Positions 34,411 to 45,632 of a stretch of 64,000 nt of DNA are shown here, piece after piece. The position numbers and the translations under genes are program-made. Where the stretch lies: contig NC_035443.2 in the NCBI RefSeq assembly GCF_002127325.2, positions 120,680,462 to 120,744,461 on the forward strand, in the 5' to 3' direction. The stretch is from Helianthus annuus. Lineage: Eukaryota > Streptophyta > Magnoliopsida > Asterales > Asteraceae. Positions within the stretch are counted from its first letter, which is position 1. Every line of letters begins with the position of its first letter. A model generated the notes under the pieces. It made no database searches. It saw nothing but the letters and a program-made list of their open reading frames with translations, and was not told the origin of the DNA.

Positions 34411-37188
34411 GAGGCACTTGTCTTAAGTTCATATGCACTTCATTTGCAAACATCTTCAAACCAACTTCTGGAGCATTGCAAGGACTTGGAGAAGAATTAG
34501 AAGTCTAGAAAAGACAGCTTGGACCTGTAGTAAGCTCCTAATTACCTGTTTAGTCCTTATAATTAGCTTAATTACTCTATAGTCAAACATATCGTAAATT
34601 TAGTTTGACTTTCGTTTTAATTACATATGGTTTAACCACTGATCAAATTGAAAGTGGTTATAAGACCACATTAGTGTAGGTTATTAACCCTTAAAAGGGT
34701 ATCCCCTAATATTCTCGTTTGAATGGTCAATTGTCGGGTCAAAGTAGTTTGACAAAAAGTCAAACTGGACAGAATGGTCAAAAATGATTAAAATCAATAA
34801 ACCAAAGGTTCTAAATTATATTTTAACATTATAATGACTTGGTAATTGATATTAAAACATGTTTTATCTGTCCTAACCCGGCAATTAATAGTCTAAGGTC
34901 AGTTTATAACCGAAAATCGCAAATGCTTGACTTTTGCTTTGACTTTCAGTTCTAACCCGTTTAAGCTTAATTCTTCCATGTTTTAAGCTTCCATTAGAAC
35001 CACATTATTCAGTAGTATAACCCTCTGAAGTTATATTACATGATGCCTAGTGGTTTGAATTATATGCACTTGATCGCAATTATGCTTAACAATGCCTTAA
35101 ACGCCCTTTTGTCATACAACTGAGATTTTAGCAATATGAATAGACTAACACCTTTGCTACTAATATTTAAACATGTCTCGAAAATTTGACATCAGTTTGA
35201 GGTCTAGAATAGGAGTTATGCTCAATAGCGTAATTAAGAAGCTTTTTGTTAATTAAAAGGCGTAATTAGCATAAAGCCTATCTAAACCTGATTGTTGACA
35301 CCAAACTTTTTACCTACTAATGTAAAATAATATTTTGGGATTTTTGAAGATTTTTACTTATTTTTAGGCTGAGCATAACATAGGATTATAGCTTGATTTC
35401 GGTAATTGTCGGTTTTACCTTTTCATGAATAAAATGAGTTTTACATAACTTTTCAATGCCAAACCTTTTGCTACTGATTCTATATGATAAACAGAATATT
35501 TTGAACCTTATAAACTGATCAAAAATTCAGATTTTCTATTTTAACCCGAATATCCCTTTAAACCGACTTTTAAGCGTTTTTAGCACCTAGTATGGGTCAA
35601 AACTATTTTTTGGCATACAAAACTTATTACCCACTGATGTTTTAAGCTAAATTATATAATTATACAGTAAGCCAAAGTTTTAAACTCAGAAGTGTATTTT
35701 AACCTTTAAAGCCTAGGTAAAATTACCAAAATGCCCCTACCGTGCATAGTTCGGTTATATATGATAAATTTCATTTATATAAAGTACCTTACTGTTATAA
35801 CTTATAAAAATATATATTTTTAATGATTAGATCAGACCTGAAACTCAGTTTAATAATTAAACCCTTTTATGAGCATTAAAATTACCAAAATGCCCTTATG
35901 GGACTTATTTTGGTTTAAATTACTTTTTGGGCATATATGTTAATATATTACTGGTATATTAACATATCTTGAGCATAATAATGATAAAGACCTGTATATA
36001 ATTTATTTGGTTAACCGTTACGCGTTTATGCGTTCGGATCGGTTTACGTGACTTGTTTGCGTAAAATAGCCGAAACGGGCTTAACCTTATCATTAAGTTC
36101 TCGTTTTCCAGAATGTGTTTAGTTTACCCCTATTATACAAGTATCCAAGCTTGTCGGGTCTAAACCACATTCTATTCTGGTCTCCGCTTAATCTAGCGTT
36201 TAGAACCGTAAGGTTTCGTTCTAGCTAGCCGGTCTAAGTCCTTGACTTAATTAAAGACCCGTTAGCATCCTAATAGGTTAATAAACCTCTTATACAGATT
36301 AAATAGCTTCCGGTAGAAGGTGCCTTCGAAAAGCTTTAGGATTTTACTACTTGCATCAGGTAAATACTTTTAACTTATTTTCCCTTATACGGGCTTGGGA
36401 TACCGTATTATAATAATGCCGCTTGGTCGGGTATGGGATTATTCAATCGGATTGTGATTTAATAAATCCGCATAACCCGTTTTAATATGTATTGTTTGAT
36501 AACATAAACATTGGGGGTTAACGATCGTGTCCTGGATATCCTCAGCTCATTTAAGTTATTAATGGCCACGACCTATGCACGGGGTGTAGGCATGCACCTG
36601 ACAGATGCAAATGCTAAATTCTAAATTACCCACAAGTTGGGGATAACTCCTCTGTGGGTTTTATAAGTGGTGAGTCAGTTAATTACGTTCGGCTTCCAAA
36701 CCGGCCCCACATGTATGACAAACATGTAAAACTATATGCAAGATTTTAATAAAGATTGTCCCAAGTTATAAATGGTTTGTGCCATGTGCACTCAAATCAA
36801 TTTTCATAAATATTTTCAAAATGAGTAAGTTAAATTGTATTTACGAGTGTAAACTGACGTATTTTCTTAAAGACTGATTGACAGGTACCTCTCGAAATAG
36901 GCTGGAGCTATAGGGTGTCATAGAGGATCTTGCAAATCCATAAGATACCTGAATTCTGTAGTTTTTGTTTCCTTGTACATTAATGATCCGCCTGCGGATC
37001 TTATTACATTCCAGTCTGTATTATTCTTGTACTCAAACACTCAGACAATATGGTTTGTAATAGTTTATTTACCCAGCCTTCCGCTGTGCTATATTATTGT
37101 GTGTATTGACAATGATGATATCAACTACGTCACGATACTCCCCGCCAGGCCCACCGGTAATATGTGGAAATATCGGGGTGTGACAGGC

Positions 37189-37201
37189 TGGTATCAGAGC
37201 C
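37189..37201 (+). promoter_or_regulatory. Primer-binding site of element E
   Basis: TGGTATCAGAGCC three bases after the LTR; complementary to initiator tRNA-Met. Confidence 0.92.
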
Positions 37202-37371
37202 AACATTGAGTGAATTAAACACTAGCCTTTTGTGTTTAATCTCAATGACACGATAAGCACATTCCTTGGACTCTCGAGTCTAGGCAAACGACCTAGGATT
37301 TATCTTTAACTTTCCTTTGATGTTTATATTTTATTTTGTTTGTTCTTGTTTTAACAGGAAGTTCACCTACA

Positions 37372-38592
37372 ATGCCTCCAAGAGTTAGAGGAAGAGGCAA
37401 GGGCCCCATACGCGGGGGACCATCAACAGCAGGACCATCTCACAGACGCACTCCATCGGCGTCCTTTTCTACCTCTGACTCTCAAGATCTGTGGGGTCAA
37501 CCCTTTAAGCCAGCAAGACATTCTGTCTCGCTAAGCTCTTCACCTTCCTTCCACCCGTCTTTTGGGCCGCTACTTCCAGACGAGCCCCAACACTCACACC
37601 ACTCTCATCAATCCCATCATTCTCTCGAGTCTTACCAATCGCACCATTCATTGCACTCCCATTCGTTCCACCATTCAGATTCTGTCTATTCCCCGGGGCA
37701 GTTCAACCCGAATGATTTTGTTAACGATTTTCTTGGCTATAACCCTTTGGGCCCTGAGGACCATTTTTCTCAGGAGATGGAAATGGACGATGATCCAGAT
37801 TCGGAGATGCAGACCGGAACGCCGGGCCACCCAATAAGCATATCAAGTGGATCTCCATTTCAGGGATCACCTAACCATGGGCCCGACTCGTTTCAAGAGA
37901 AAATGGCCACATATGATTGGTTCTTTACCCCATCATACCATAACTCTCCAGCCCAACCTCCCTTGGATGAGCCCCAGCTTCAGGAAGTTTCACCTCCACC
38001 ACTTCCTGTTGAGGAGCCACCTCAGCAGCCACCACAGCCACCTCCCGAGCCTCCAAGGCAATGGAGGAATGCACGCATGTCAGTGCGAGGAGGACCTCGT
38101 TTTAGTTCTCCTCGAGGTTCGAGTTCCTACCCTCCTATTCCAGAGGACCCCCAAATGGGTGGGCCCTCGAACGCGGCACAGGAGATTGATCCTCCGCCAG
38201 CTTCATTTGCACCACCTCAGCCGCCCATGGGTTTTGACAACCCTATCCCGACTTACCCAAGTTCTTCTGGGTATAATATTTTTGAAAACACATCGGGATA
38301 TCCATCAGACTATGGGAACCAGGATCCCTACCTCACCGCTGCTCAATACCATCATCTTTCCCCTTCTTCTTACCCTCCAGTTTATCCAACTGGATACCCG
38401 GTACAGGATTATCAATATCCTCCATACCAGCAACCTCCTCCTCCTCCTCCCCAGCAGCTACAACAGCAGCAGCAAACTCAGGAAATCCTGGAGAGGTTAG
38501 ATAGGGTTGAACAGAAAGCTAAAAAGAACAAGGAGAAGCATAATAGCTTCATGAAGGGCCTTGCAAACCTTATCAAAGGAAAGAAGAAGTAG
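37372..38592 (+). CDS. Extra ORF upstream of gag in element E (406 aa, Pro/His/Ser-rich)
   Basis: Complete ORF from the ATG at 37372 (an acceptor-like TTTTAACAG lies just upstream) to TAG. N-terminus is Arg/Gly basic (PPRVRGRGKGP), then a His/Ser-rich low-complexity stretch (residues about 80-115), an acidic patch (EMEMDDDPDSEM), proline-rich segments, a Gln run and a basic Lys-rich C-terminus with a short predicted coiled coil. No known enzyme motif. It is free of stops although pol of the same element has three, which is notable. It precedes gag by about 900 bp and so would need separate initiation or splicing. It could be a nucleic-acid-binding accessory protein; function unknown. Confidence 0.78.
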   Translation: MPPRVRGRGKGPIRGGPSTAGPSHRRTPSASFSTSDSQDLWGQPFKPARHSVSLSSSPSFHPSFGPLLPDEPQHSHHSHQSHHSLESYQSHHSLHSHSFHHSDSVYSPGQFNPNDFVNDFLGYNPLGPEDHFSQEMEMDDDPDSEMQTGTPGHPISISSGSPFQGSPNHGPDSFQEKMATYDWFFTPSYHNSPAQPPLDEPQLQEVSPPPLPVEEPPQQPPQPPPEPPRQWRNARMSVRGGPRFSSPRGSSSYPPIPEDPQMGGPSNAAQEIDPPPASFAPPQPPMGFDNPIPTYPSSSGYNIFENTSGYPSDYGNQDPYLTAAQYHHLSPSSYPPVYPTGYPVQDYQYPPYQQPPPPPPQQLQQQQQTQEILERLDRVEQKAKKNKEKHNSFMKGLANLIKGKKK

Positions 38593-39489
38593 GGGATTGT
38601 TAAATTTTTCTTGCGTTATTTGTAATCATGTCCCTGTGAGGACATTTGTTTAATTTCAGTATCAAGGTCCCTACGTGGACTTATTTTCCTTTCTATAAGC
38701 CCCTGCGCGGGCAGTTTGTCTTTTCTAAGTCCCGCTTCAGGGCACTTGTACTTGTTTTCATGATTAATGAAGTTTTATCTTTGGTTTTTAGATATGTATT
38801 TTATTACATCATGTTATACCTTTTCAATTTATAATTGATCTGCCAAAGAAGTTCTTAGAGGTATAACCTAGCCAAAGTATTAATTGGCTATGATGATACA
38901 ACCTTTTTAAGACAATAAAATCTCTGTTAACATCTGAAAACATGTTAGCATTCCTAGCTGTGCGGTACGTGAAAGCACACAAGCTTCCAAAATGTGCTTG
39001 TATTTTTCCAAGTCACTTATATTTAGCCTAAATGATCAATGCGAATCATGGCTAATAAACATCAATATGATGTATACACCAAGACATCCTTTAGAGATGT
39101 ATGCTTATAAGCAAAGGTGTAATAATGACAATGAAGGTTCTAATTATAAAACTTCTTGTCAAAAAGGCGATGAACTTCGTTCGACCCTTATAAGGTCACT
39201 GATCCAGGAGATCGCTGAATAGGCTTTAAATCGTCCTTGTTACAAGCTTTCTAAGCTATTCGAATGTCCCTCAAGACGAGCCTAATGTCAAATTGTCTTT
39301 TACGACATTGGCAGTTGTGAAATTTTAATTTCCCTACCTAATAAGTATAAAGCATTTTATATTCGGTTGATTATTAATTACTGCTTAAAACGGTCTAAAT
39401 GGTTTAATAATACCATGACCATTTGATCATCAATACGATGAATCAATGTATAATTTAAATATCATTATTTTTTGATATAGTATTCAGAA
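38593..39489 (+). other. Spacer between extra ORF and gag of element E
   Basis: No convincing ORF. Its first 160 bp hold four evenly spaced hexaloop mini-hairpins (38629-38747). The rest is AT-rich. Confidence 0.6.
38629..38747 (+). repeat. Four tandem mini-hairpins with six-base loops
   Basis: Hairpin 1: TGTCC/GGACA, loop CTGTGA at 38634. Hairpin 2: AGGTCC/GGACTT, loop CTACGT at 38671. Hairpin 3: GCCC/GGGC, loop CTGCGC at 38703. Hairpin 4: AAGTCCC/GGGcACTT with one bulged C, loop GCTTCA at 38734. Loop starts are 37, 32 and 31 bp apart. Stem bases change in pairs between copies. Confidence 0.65.
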
Positions 39490-40933
39490 ATGGTTGGTTC
39501 GGATGAGGCAAACTGTCATCCTGCAGAGAACAACACCAGGATTAATATCACGGGTGCCGAGCTGCAAGCAATGATCACCACGGTAGTTTCTCAGGCGGTA
39601 GATGCTAAGTTTAAAGAGCCGAGTGTTGTTCGGTCTCAAACTCATTCAAGAACCCATTCTCAACCACACACTCATAAGAAGAGTGAGTCTCAGCACTCAT
39701 CTAACCAGGGTAGTGAGCCTAAGAGGCAAGTAGTCCTCAAGCCAACTCCTAGGTACACCAAGGGTTGTACCTACAAGTACTTTGTCTCCTGTAAGCCGAG
39801 AGACTTTACAGGAGAAAAGGGGGCGACTGTGAAATGGTTAGACGAGATGGAGACGATGATAGACATTAGCGGCTGCGCAAAGGAGGATGTGGTTATGTTT
39901 GTATCCCAATCTTTTAAGGGCGATGCCCTCACGTGGTGGAAAGCTCTAGTGCAGTCCACTGGGAAGGTTCACTTGTACAATCTCTCGTGGGAGAAGTTTG
40001 TTGATCTGGTGAAGGACACATATTGTCCTCAGCATGAGGTAGAGAGGATAGAGACTGATTTCCTCACCTTAGTGATGAAGGATCTAGATTGTAGATCCTA
40101 TGTGACTAGTTTCAATTCTATGTCAAGGCTTGTGCCATATCTAGTCACTCCTGAGCCCAAACGCATTGCGCGTTTCATAGGTGGTCTGGCCCCTGAAGTA
40201 AAGGGGAATGTTAAGGCCTCTAAGCCAGCCACCTATAGATCCGCTGTGGATCTATCATTGTCCCTCACTTTGGATGTTGTGAGGAGTCGGGCGAAGAAAA
40301 CTACTGAAGAGGGAAAAAGGAAAAGAGAGGATGACCAGTCTCCTCAATCAAACAAAAAGGGCAAGGGGAACTCTGGTTCCAAAAAGGGGCAGTCAAATGA
40401 TAAGCCCAGGTGCAAGACATGTCATAAGAGGCACTTTGGAAAGTGCAACCGGGACCCACAGGCCAAACCATGTGGGATCTGTAAAAAGAAGGGGCACAAG
40501 TCTGTTGAGTGCCGGAATATCAAGGATGCAACCTGCTATGGTTGCAATGAGAAGGGGCACATCAAAACCAATTGCCCCAAGAATGCAAAGAAACCTGAAG
40601 AGGCAAAGAAGAACAATGCCAGAGTGTTCCAGATGCAAGCAAGGGAAGCGGTGAATGACGAGAACGTCATAACAGGTACCTTCCTCATCAATAATATTTA
40701 TGCTAGAGTATTATTTGATTCCGGTGCTGATAAGTCCTTTGTAGACCATAAGTTCTGTAAGTTGTTGAATTTTCCTATTAAGACTCTAGACATAAAATAT
40801 GAGGTAGAGCTTGCCGATGGTACCTTAGAAATAGCTTCAACTCTTCTTGATGGATGCTCTATATCCATTAAGGATCATTCTATTCCGCTATCCCTCTTGC
40901 CAATAAAATTGGCCAGTTTTGATATAATTTTAG
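39490..40933 (+). pseudogene. gag: Gag and protease of element E, split by element F
   Basis: ATG 39490. Capsid-like domain (about residues 95-265, with ALTWWKAL and the usual Ty3 Gag pattern), then a His/Cys cluster CKTCHKRHFGKC and two CCHC knuckles, CGICKKKGHKSVEC and CYGCNEKGHIKTNC, and aspartic protease with FDSGADKSFVD. The frame is open up to the insertion of element F after the last two residues of FDIIL; the ORF as found ends on a TGA a few bases into F. Removing F joins this frame directly to 48430 onwards. The Gag part itself shows no damage. Confidence 0.93.
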
Positions 40934-41624
40934 TGTGAGTTCAGGATCGGATCGTAAACGATCACTAGATCTGCGGTGGATTCGATTTAACGTGCGGAAT
41001 CCGTTAAATCGAACCGTAATCGTGCGCGAAGACGTAAATAACTATCGTTTTATTACGTAACGACGACAACCGGATAGAGTTTCGACTCGATCTACACACT
41101 ACACACTCAAAAACTAATCAACGTGACGAAATCGGAGTGTTCTTGATGTAGATGATGATGATCTGATCAGCTTGTGTTTGACGGTTATGAAGTTGTTCTC
41201 TGATTCCTTTTTTTTCTGATTTCGCTTGTAATGAGTTTTCTCCTCTATTTATACTCAGCTTAATTCCGCTTGAAATCACACTTGACGGTTCAAGCGGAAT
41301 CACATATTTTCAATTCAAGCAAAATCAATCCATGCATTTGAAGCGAAATCAGTCCCATGCACGCATGCTGTTACGTATGAATTGAACTTTGCATGCCATT
41401 TCCTTTTTTGATGATGTCATATGAATGATGTCATCATCAAGAATGATGACATCATTCTTGTTCAGATCCGCTCCCTTCATATCGTGTCATACCGTATACT
41501 GACCTAACATTACCTAACGACACCTAGCGAAACCTCTGTCCTGTATTTTACAGACTCAAGACACTAGACTTTACATGTACATTTAGATTTCTATCTATGG
41601 CCACACAAATAGTGCACTAACAAT
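40934..41624 (-). repeat. 3' LTR of element F (691 bp)
   Basis: Starts TGTTAGTGCAC at 41624 after a polypurine tract and ends GATCCTGAACTCACA at 40934, next to the target duplication. TATA-like TATAAATA at about 41247-41254. A perfect 12-bp inverted repeat with ATTCCGCTTGAA lies at 41263-41274 / 41289-41300, upstream of the TATA box in minus orientation. A 15-bp hairpin is at 41423-41457. Confidence 0.85.
41423..41457. repeat. 15-bp perfect hairpin in the left LTR of element F
   Basis: GAATGATGTCATCAT (41423-41437), loop CAAGA, ATGATGACATCATTC (41443-41457). An alternative 11-bp pairing (41438-41448 with 41450-41460) is also possible. Confidence 0.85.
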
Positions 41625-41640
41625 CTCCCCCTTGGACATA
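41625..41640 (-). promoter_or_regulatory. Polypurine tract of element F
   Basis: Minus strand CCAAGGGGGAGAT directly before the LTR start at 41624. Similar CTCCCCC tracts on plus lie at about 41703 and 41752. Confidence 0.82.
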
Positions 41641-43471
41641 GCTAGAAATCTGTGATGTTTAGTCTTGAACTGCCTTGGATAACATCTTCAAGTGAAATCA
41701 CAGTCTCCCCCTTGAATGATGCCCTGAAATTCTAAGATTTAACGAATCTTGCTCCCCCTTACATTTAGCTTCCTGCACATTCTCTACCAAGAAATTAAAA
41801 TCAAAATCTTTACGTTTTGGGTAGAAATTAATTGAAACATTCTCAAATTTTATCTTCACTTTTCATTACAAACACACTCTCCCAACCTTGTTGTTCATCA
41901 TGTTTAGCACTTGGAATTTTGAAAATCAGCTCTCCAACATCAGTTGTCGAAAATCTTTTTGAATTTTTCAAAATTTTATGCTAAAACACACTAAAATCTT
42001 TTTGGATTTTGGGAAATAAACTATATACAGACGTATTTTTGTGAGTTTGTGTAAGAGGATCATATCAGTTCTTGAGACAAATCACTAGCATCGTTAAGCT
42101 TTAATCATTTTAAGTTCTAAACGATTCACGTTGATTGACGATATATTTGTCCACTTAAGCTCAATCTAAAAACTTTCGAAATGCTTACTGATACGTTAAG
42201 ATATATTAATTTTGCACTAAATTCTTATGGACTCCACGATCTCAACATATCCCCTCATCATGCCATACACTAACTCAAGTAATGCCTTTAAACTTTCATC
42301 AACTGTGATTTGTGCAAAAATAATGCAGAATGTTTAAACATTAACAATCAGGTCGATACTTCCGTATACGTAGAGAAAGTCCAATGTTTAAACAAAATAA
42401 GAAAATAAAAACAAGTTGAAATTGTTTAGGCTTTAACCACCAGGTCGATACTCCCGTATACGTAGAGGTGATCCAGAGCTTAAACGAAACACCAAAGAAA
42501 ATAAAGCAAAACGTTTAGGCAATAACATCCAGGTCGATACTCACGTATACGCAGAGGATGTCCAATGCTTAAACAAAATAAAAAAATAAAACAAGTTTAA
42601 ATCTTTGCAAAATGAAATGCACAATCACAGTGACTTTTTCAGCAAGTTGTGAAAGTTCACAAACTGACCGGTTTTTATGCTCTTTTAGCATTCAGCGATT
42701 ATTGAGTAGGCACACAATCAAGAAGGACAAAACTAAGTACTATGCTTTCAACCATGTTTCCCACTGGAACTAGGCTTTTTCTTTATGTTTGTATCGTTAT
42801 CGCAAATCTACTAGTCTAGCTGAGCCTATCGTCACATCTTTAGTGAGACCGTTTATCACATTTTACATTTCATTTCTTTAGCATGCTGTGATAGTCCACT
42901 GATTTACTATCATTTCCTCCTGTCTCAACAAAACTCCTTTTTGATTTTTTCAATGTTTTTGACATTTTCAAATTTTCTAATTTTTTTAAAAATTTTTCTC
43001 CCCCTAAAATCAAAATATGTTTCAATTTTGATTTTTCGGGAAATTTTGAAAAACAAAGCAGTAAACTGTACAAAGTAAAATGACAACTTGATGAGAATTG
43101 CTTCAATTCTCCATCCACTTGGCGTAAACAATCAGAACTCCCCCTGACAACAAAATATTTTCCCATTATGATTTTAAAACACTTAAGGTTGTTTTAATCA
43201 AAATGGTTTTTCCGAAAAATTAGTTTTGTGTGTTGTTTCACAAACATGGGGTTTTATCATCACATTGTTTTCAACCATTTGTAGGTTTATCACAAAAACA
43301 ATTTCAAATAATCATACCACTTGTAAGATAGTTAAATCAAGTACAACTTAATGTCCTTGATTAACCACTTGTAAGTCGAAATATCACAGTTAACAAACTA
43401 TGAATTTCTCAAGAAAGATGTCGATTCCTACTCCCCAATTACCAACCTGGGAGTTCCGGCAAATCAGCATT
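41641..43471 (-). other. 3' untranslated region of element F
   Basis: Collinear in part with the 3' regions of C and D. No ORF supported. It contains a threefold repeat (42349-42556) and extra CTCCCCC tracts at about 43004 and 43136. Confidence 0.65.
42349..42556. repeat. Threefold CAGGTCGATACTCCCGTATA repeat
   Basis: Copies at 42349-42375, 42441-42467 and 42530-42556, 92 and 89 bp apart, each followed by a related TCCAatGcTTAAAC-type segment and A-rich sequence. The core reads TATACGGGAGTAT on minus, close to the GGATACGGGAGTAT in element D near 25133, where it occurs once. Confidence 0.82.
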
Positions 43472-45632
43472 TTATACAGAGAATGGTGACACCCAAGTCT
43501 GACCAGTCTTGGGTGCATCCGAGTTATTTTTACTCGGTGTATCAGTATTCCTCTTTGATTCATAAAATTCCTTTACCCCTTTGACTTTTCCGTCAACCAT
43601 TTTTCAAAAAATGTTTAGAACATTGGGGTTAAAGGCTTTTTCAACATCAAAATCTTTTTCAACTTTGTCAACTTTTTGTTTAAAATTTTTAGCTCGCAAT
43701 GGTGGAAAGTTTATGTCATCAATTGGCGGAACTGAATTTTCACTTTTGAGCTCCACTTGTGGCTCCTCTGATTTTGACGAATCAGAATCATCGCCAGAAC
43801 GTGGCTCCTTTGTTTCCGAAGAAACAAATTCATCGCCAGAAAGTGAAAATTCCACTTTCTTTGATTTGTTAATCGTTTGATTAACCACTTTTTCTTTCTT
43901 TACTCTCTCTGCTGTCCTCAGATTTGTATCTGATGAATTCGTTTTACTAGACTGATCATTCTTTGGAGAGCAAAACGATTTATCAGAACTGTTATCTGAT
44001 TTTCTGGTTGTATCCGAGGACAAAATCTTCTCGAGATACTCTCTCGCCTTCTTCCTCTTCTTTCTTAGTCTGTCTTTCTGCCCTTGAGAAAGCTTCACTT
44101 TCTTTTCTGGAACTTTAGGTTCTTGAACCTTCTGCTCTTTGGGCTTGACATTGACTGGTTTCTTTGCCAATTTTTGAGAATTAGCCCTCAATCTGTCATT
44201 TGATCTCCTTGGGCAATCTCTGGCAATGTGACCTTTGATGTTGCATTCAAAGCATCTTCTCATCTCAAAATTCCTTCTCTGGCAATCAACAGCTATGTGT
44301 CCTTGATAACCATAATTGTAACACACTCTGTTGTCATACCATTCACCACTTTCATACCACACACTCAGATCATAGCATTGATTTGTCTTGTGGTACTCAT
44401 GTCTCCTCTTGTATCCTTGATTTGGCATTTGAGCACTGTGATCAAACTTGCACCAGTTATTACCAACTTTTTGTGAGTTTCTGTTTTCATATTTTTGTGA
44501 TTTTGCATAATGATTGGATGACTGAACTGATGATCTTTTATTTTCATTTTGAATTTTTTTCGAATTTTTGACTTTTTGTTTTTGTTCTACATTCTTCTTA
44601 ACAGGTTTTTGCTTTGAACATTCACCTATTTCAGTAGAATGTAAAACAGTATTTTTGAATTTTTCTTTTATTTCTAAAAATATTTTTCTTTTCTCATTTT
44701 TATCATTTTCATCATCAGATTTCTCATCACAATCTTCAACTATGACTTTATCATAGTTTGTGACATTGTCACTTATTGGAATAGCATTGATCGGTTTTGG
44801 ACAGAGTTGATCAACCATTGCTAAAGAGGTCACAAAACCTTTCAATTTCTTCTCAAACTTAGCAATTTTATTTCTTGTACTCTTAGCTTCATTTTCAAGC
44901 TGAGAGATTTTTTCAAGCTGAGAAGTAATTGCATTTTCATTTTCCACTATATTCTTTTCAAGAACAGATTTTTCATTTTCTAAAACTTTTATATGTTCTT
45001 GAAATTTTGCTTCATTTCGTTTCAGATTTTTGTTTTCCAATTCTATCCAAAAATCTTTGTTTTCTTAAGATTTTCTCTTATCTTCAAAAACTTTTTCATT
45101 TTCTTTCAAAATTTTGATTTCCAATGTCAAACTCTCCATCTCTTTTAAGAGTTTGACATTGTCTGCTTTAGATTTATCACATTTTGAACACTTCTCGGAC
45201 ATCTTTTCAGCTTTCTTCTCAACATTGATAGCTGAAATTTCTTTAACCTACTCCTCTACCTCTTGAACAATTTCCTTAGATTTGACTGTTACTTCATCAG
45301 TTGCTGCTTTACTCTTCTCTCTTGAATCAGACTTCAATTTTCTAATCTTTTGGAACTCAAGTTCTTGAGCTTGAATCTTCTTGACGAAATCGCTCAAATT
45401 GCATCCAAAATATCCAAAACTATTCTTCCAATCCAACAAATACGTTCCCCACACATCCTTTGGTAAAGCATTTGCCAACTTGTCAACCCATGTCTCATCC
45501 ATTTGGTTAATGTTCAAACGCCTCATCTCTAAATGTAACTCGACATACCTATCGATCAATTCTTTTGTAAACTCTCCCTTGATACCTGTAAAACTATCAA
45601 ACTTGTTCAGTTCAATATCTGCTTGATTCTAA
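43472..45632 (-). pseudogene. gag: Truncated gag of element F, N-terminus missing
   Basis: Same family as the Gag of C, D and H. The coding match starts in mid-domain at about 45632 (readable as FDSFTGIKGEFTKELIDRY), so roughly the first 130 residues are absent. Visible: rest of the UBN2-like domain, CSKC before a predicted coiled coil, a broken knuckle CYNYGYQGHIAVDC in which Tyr replaces the second Cys, an intact knuckle CFECNIKGHIARDC, and the conserved tail. Breaks: stop near 45248, TAA near 45065, and a one-base shift near 43608. Natural stop TAA at 43472-43474. It cannot make a functional Gag. Confidence 0.86.

Larger units (their letters stand above)
33511..37185 (+). repeat. 5' LTR of element E (3675 bp)
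   Basis: Unusually long LTR, AT-rich, with no ORF of note. TATA box near 34404. Upstream of it lies a cluster of TTACGGACCG/CGGTCCGTAA palindromes. Offset to the 3' LTR is 18004 bp at the start. Confidence 0.94.
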
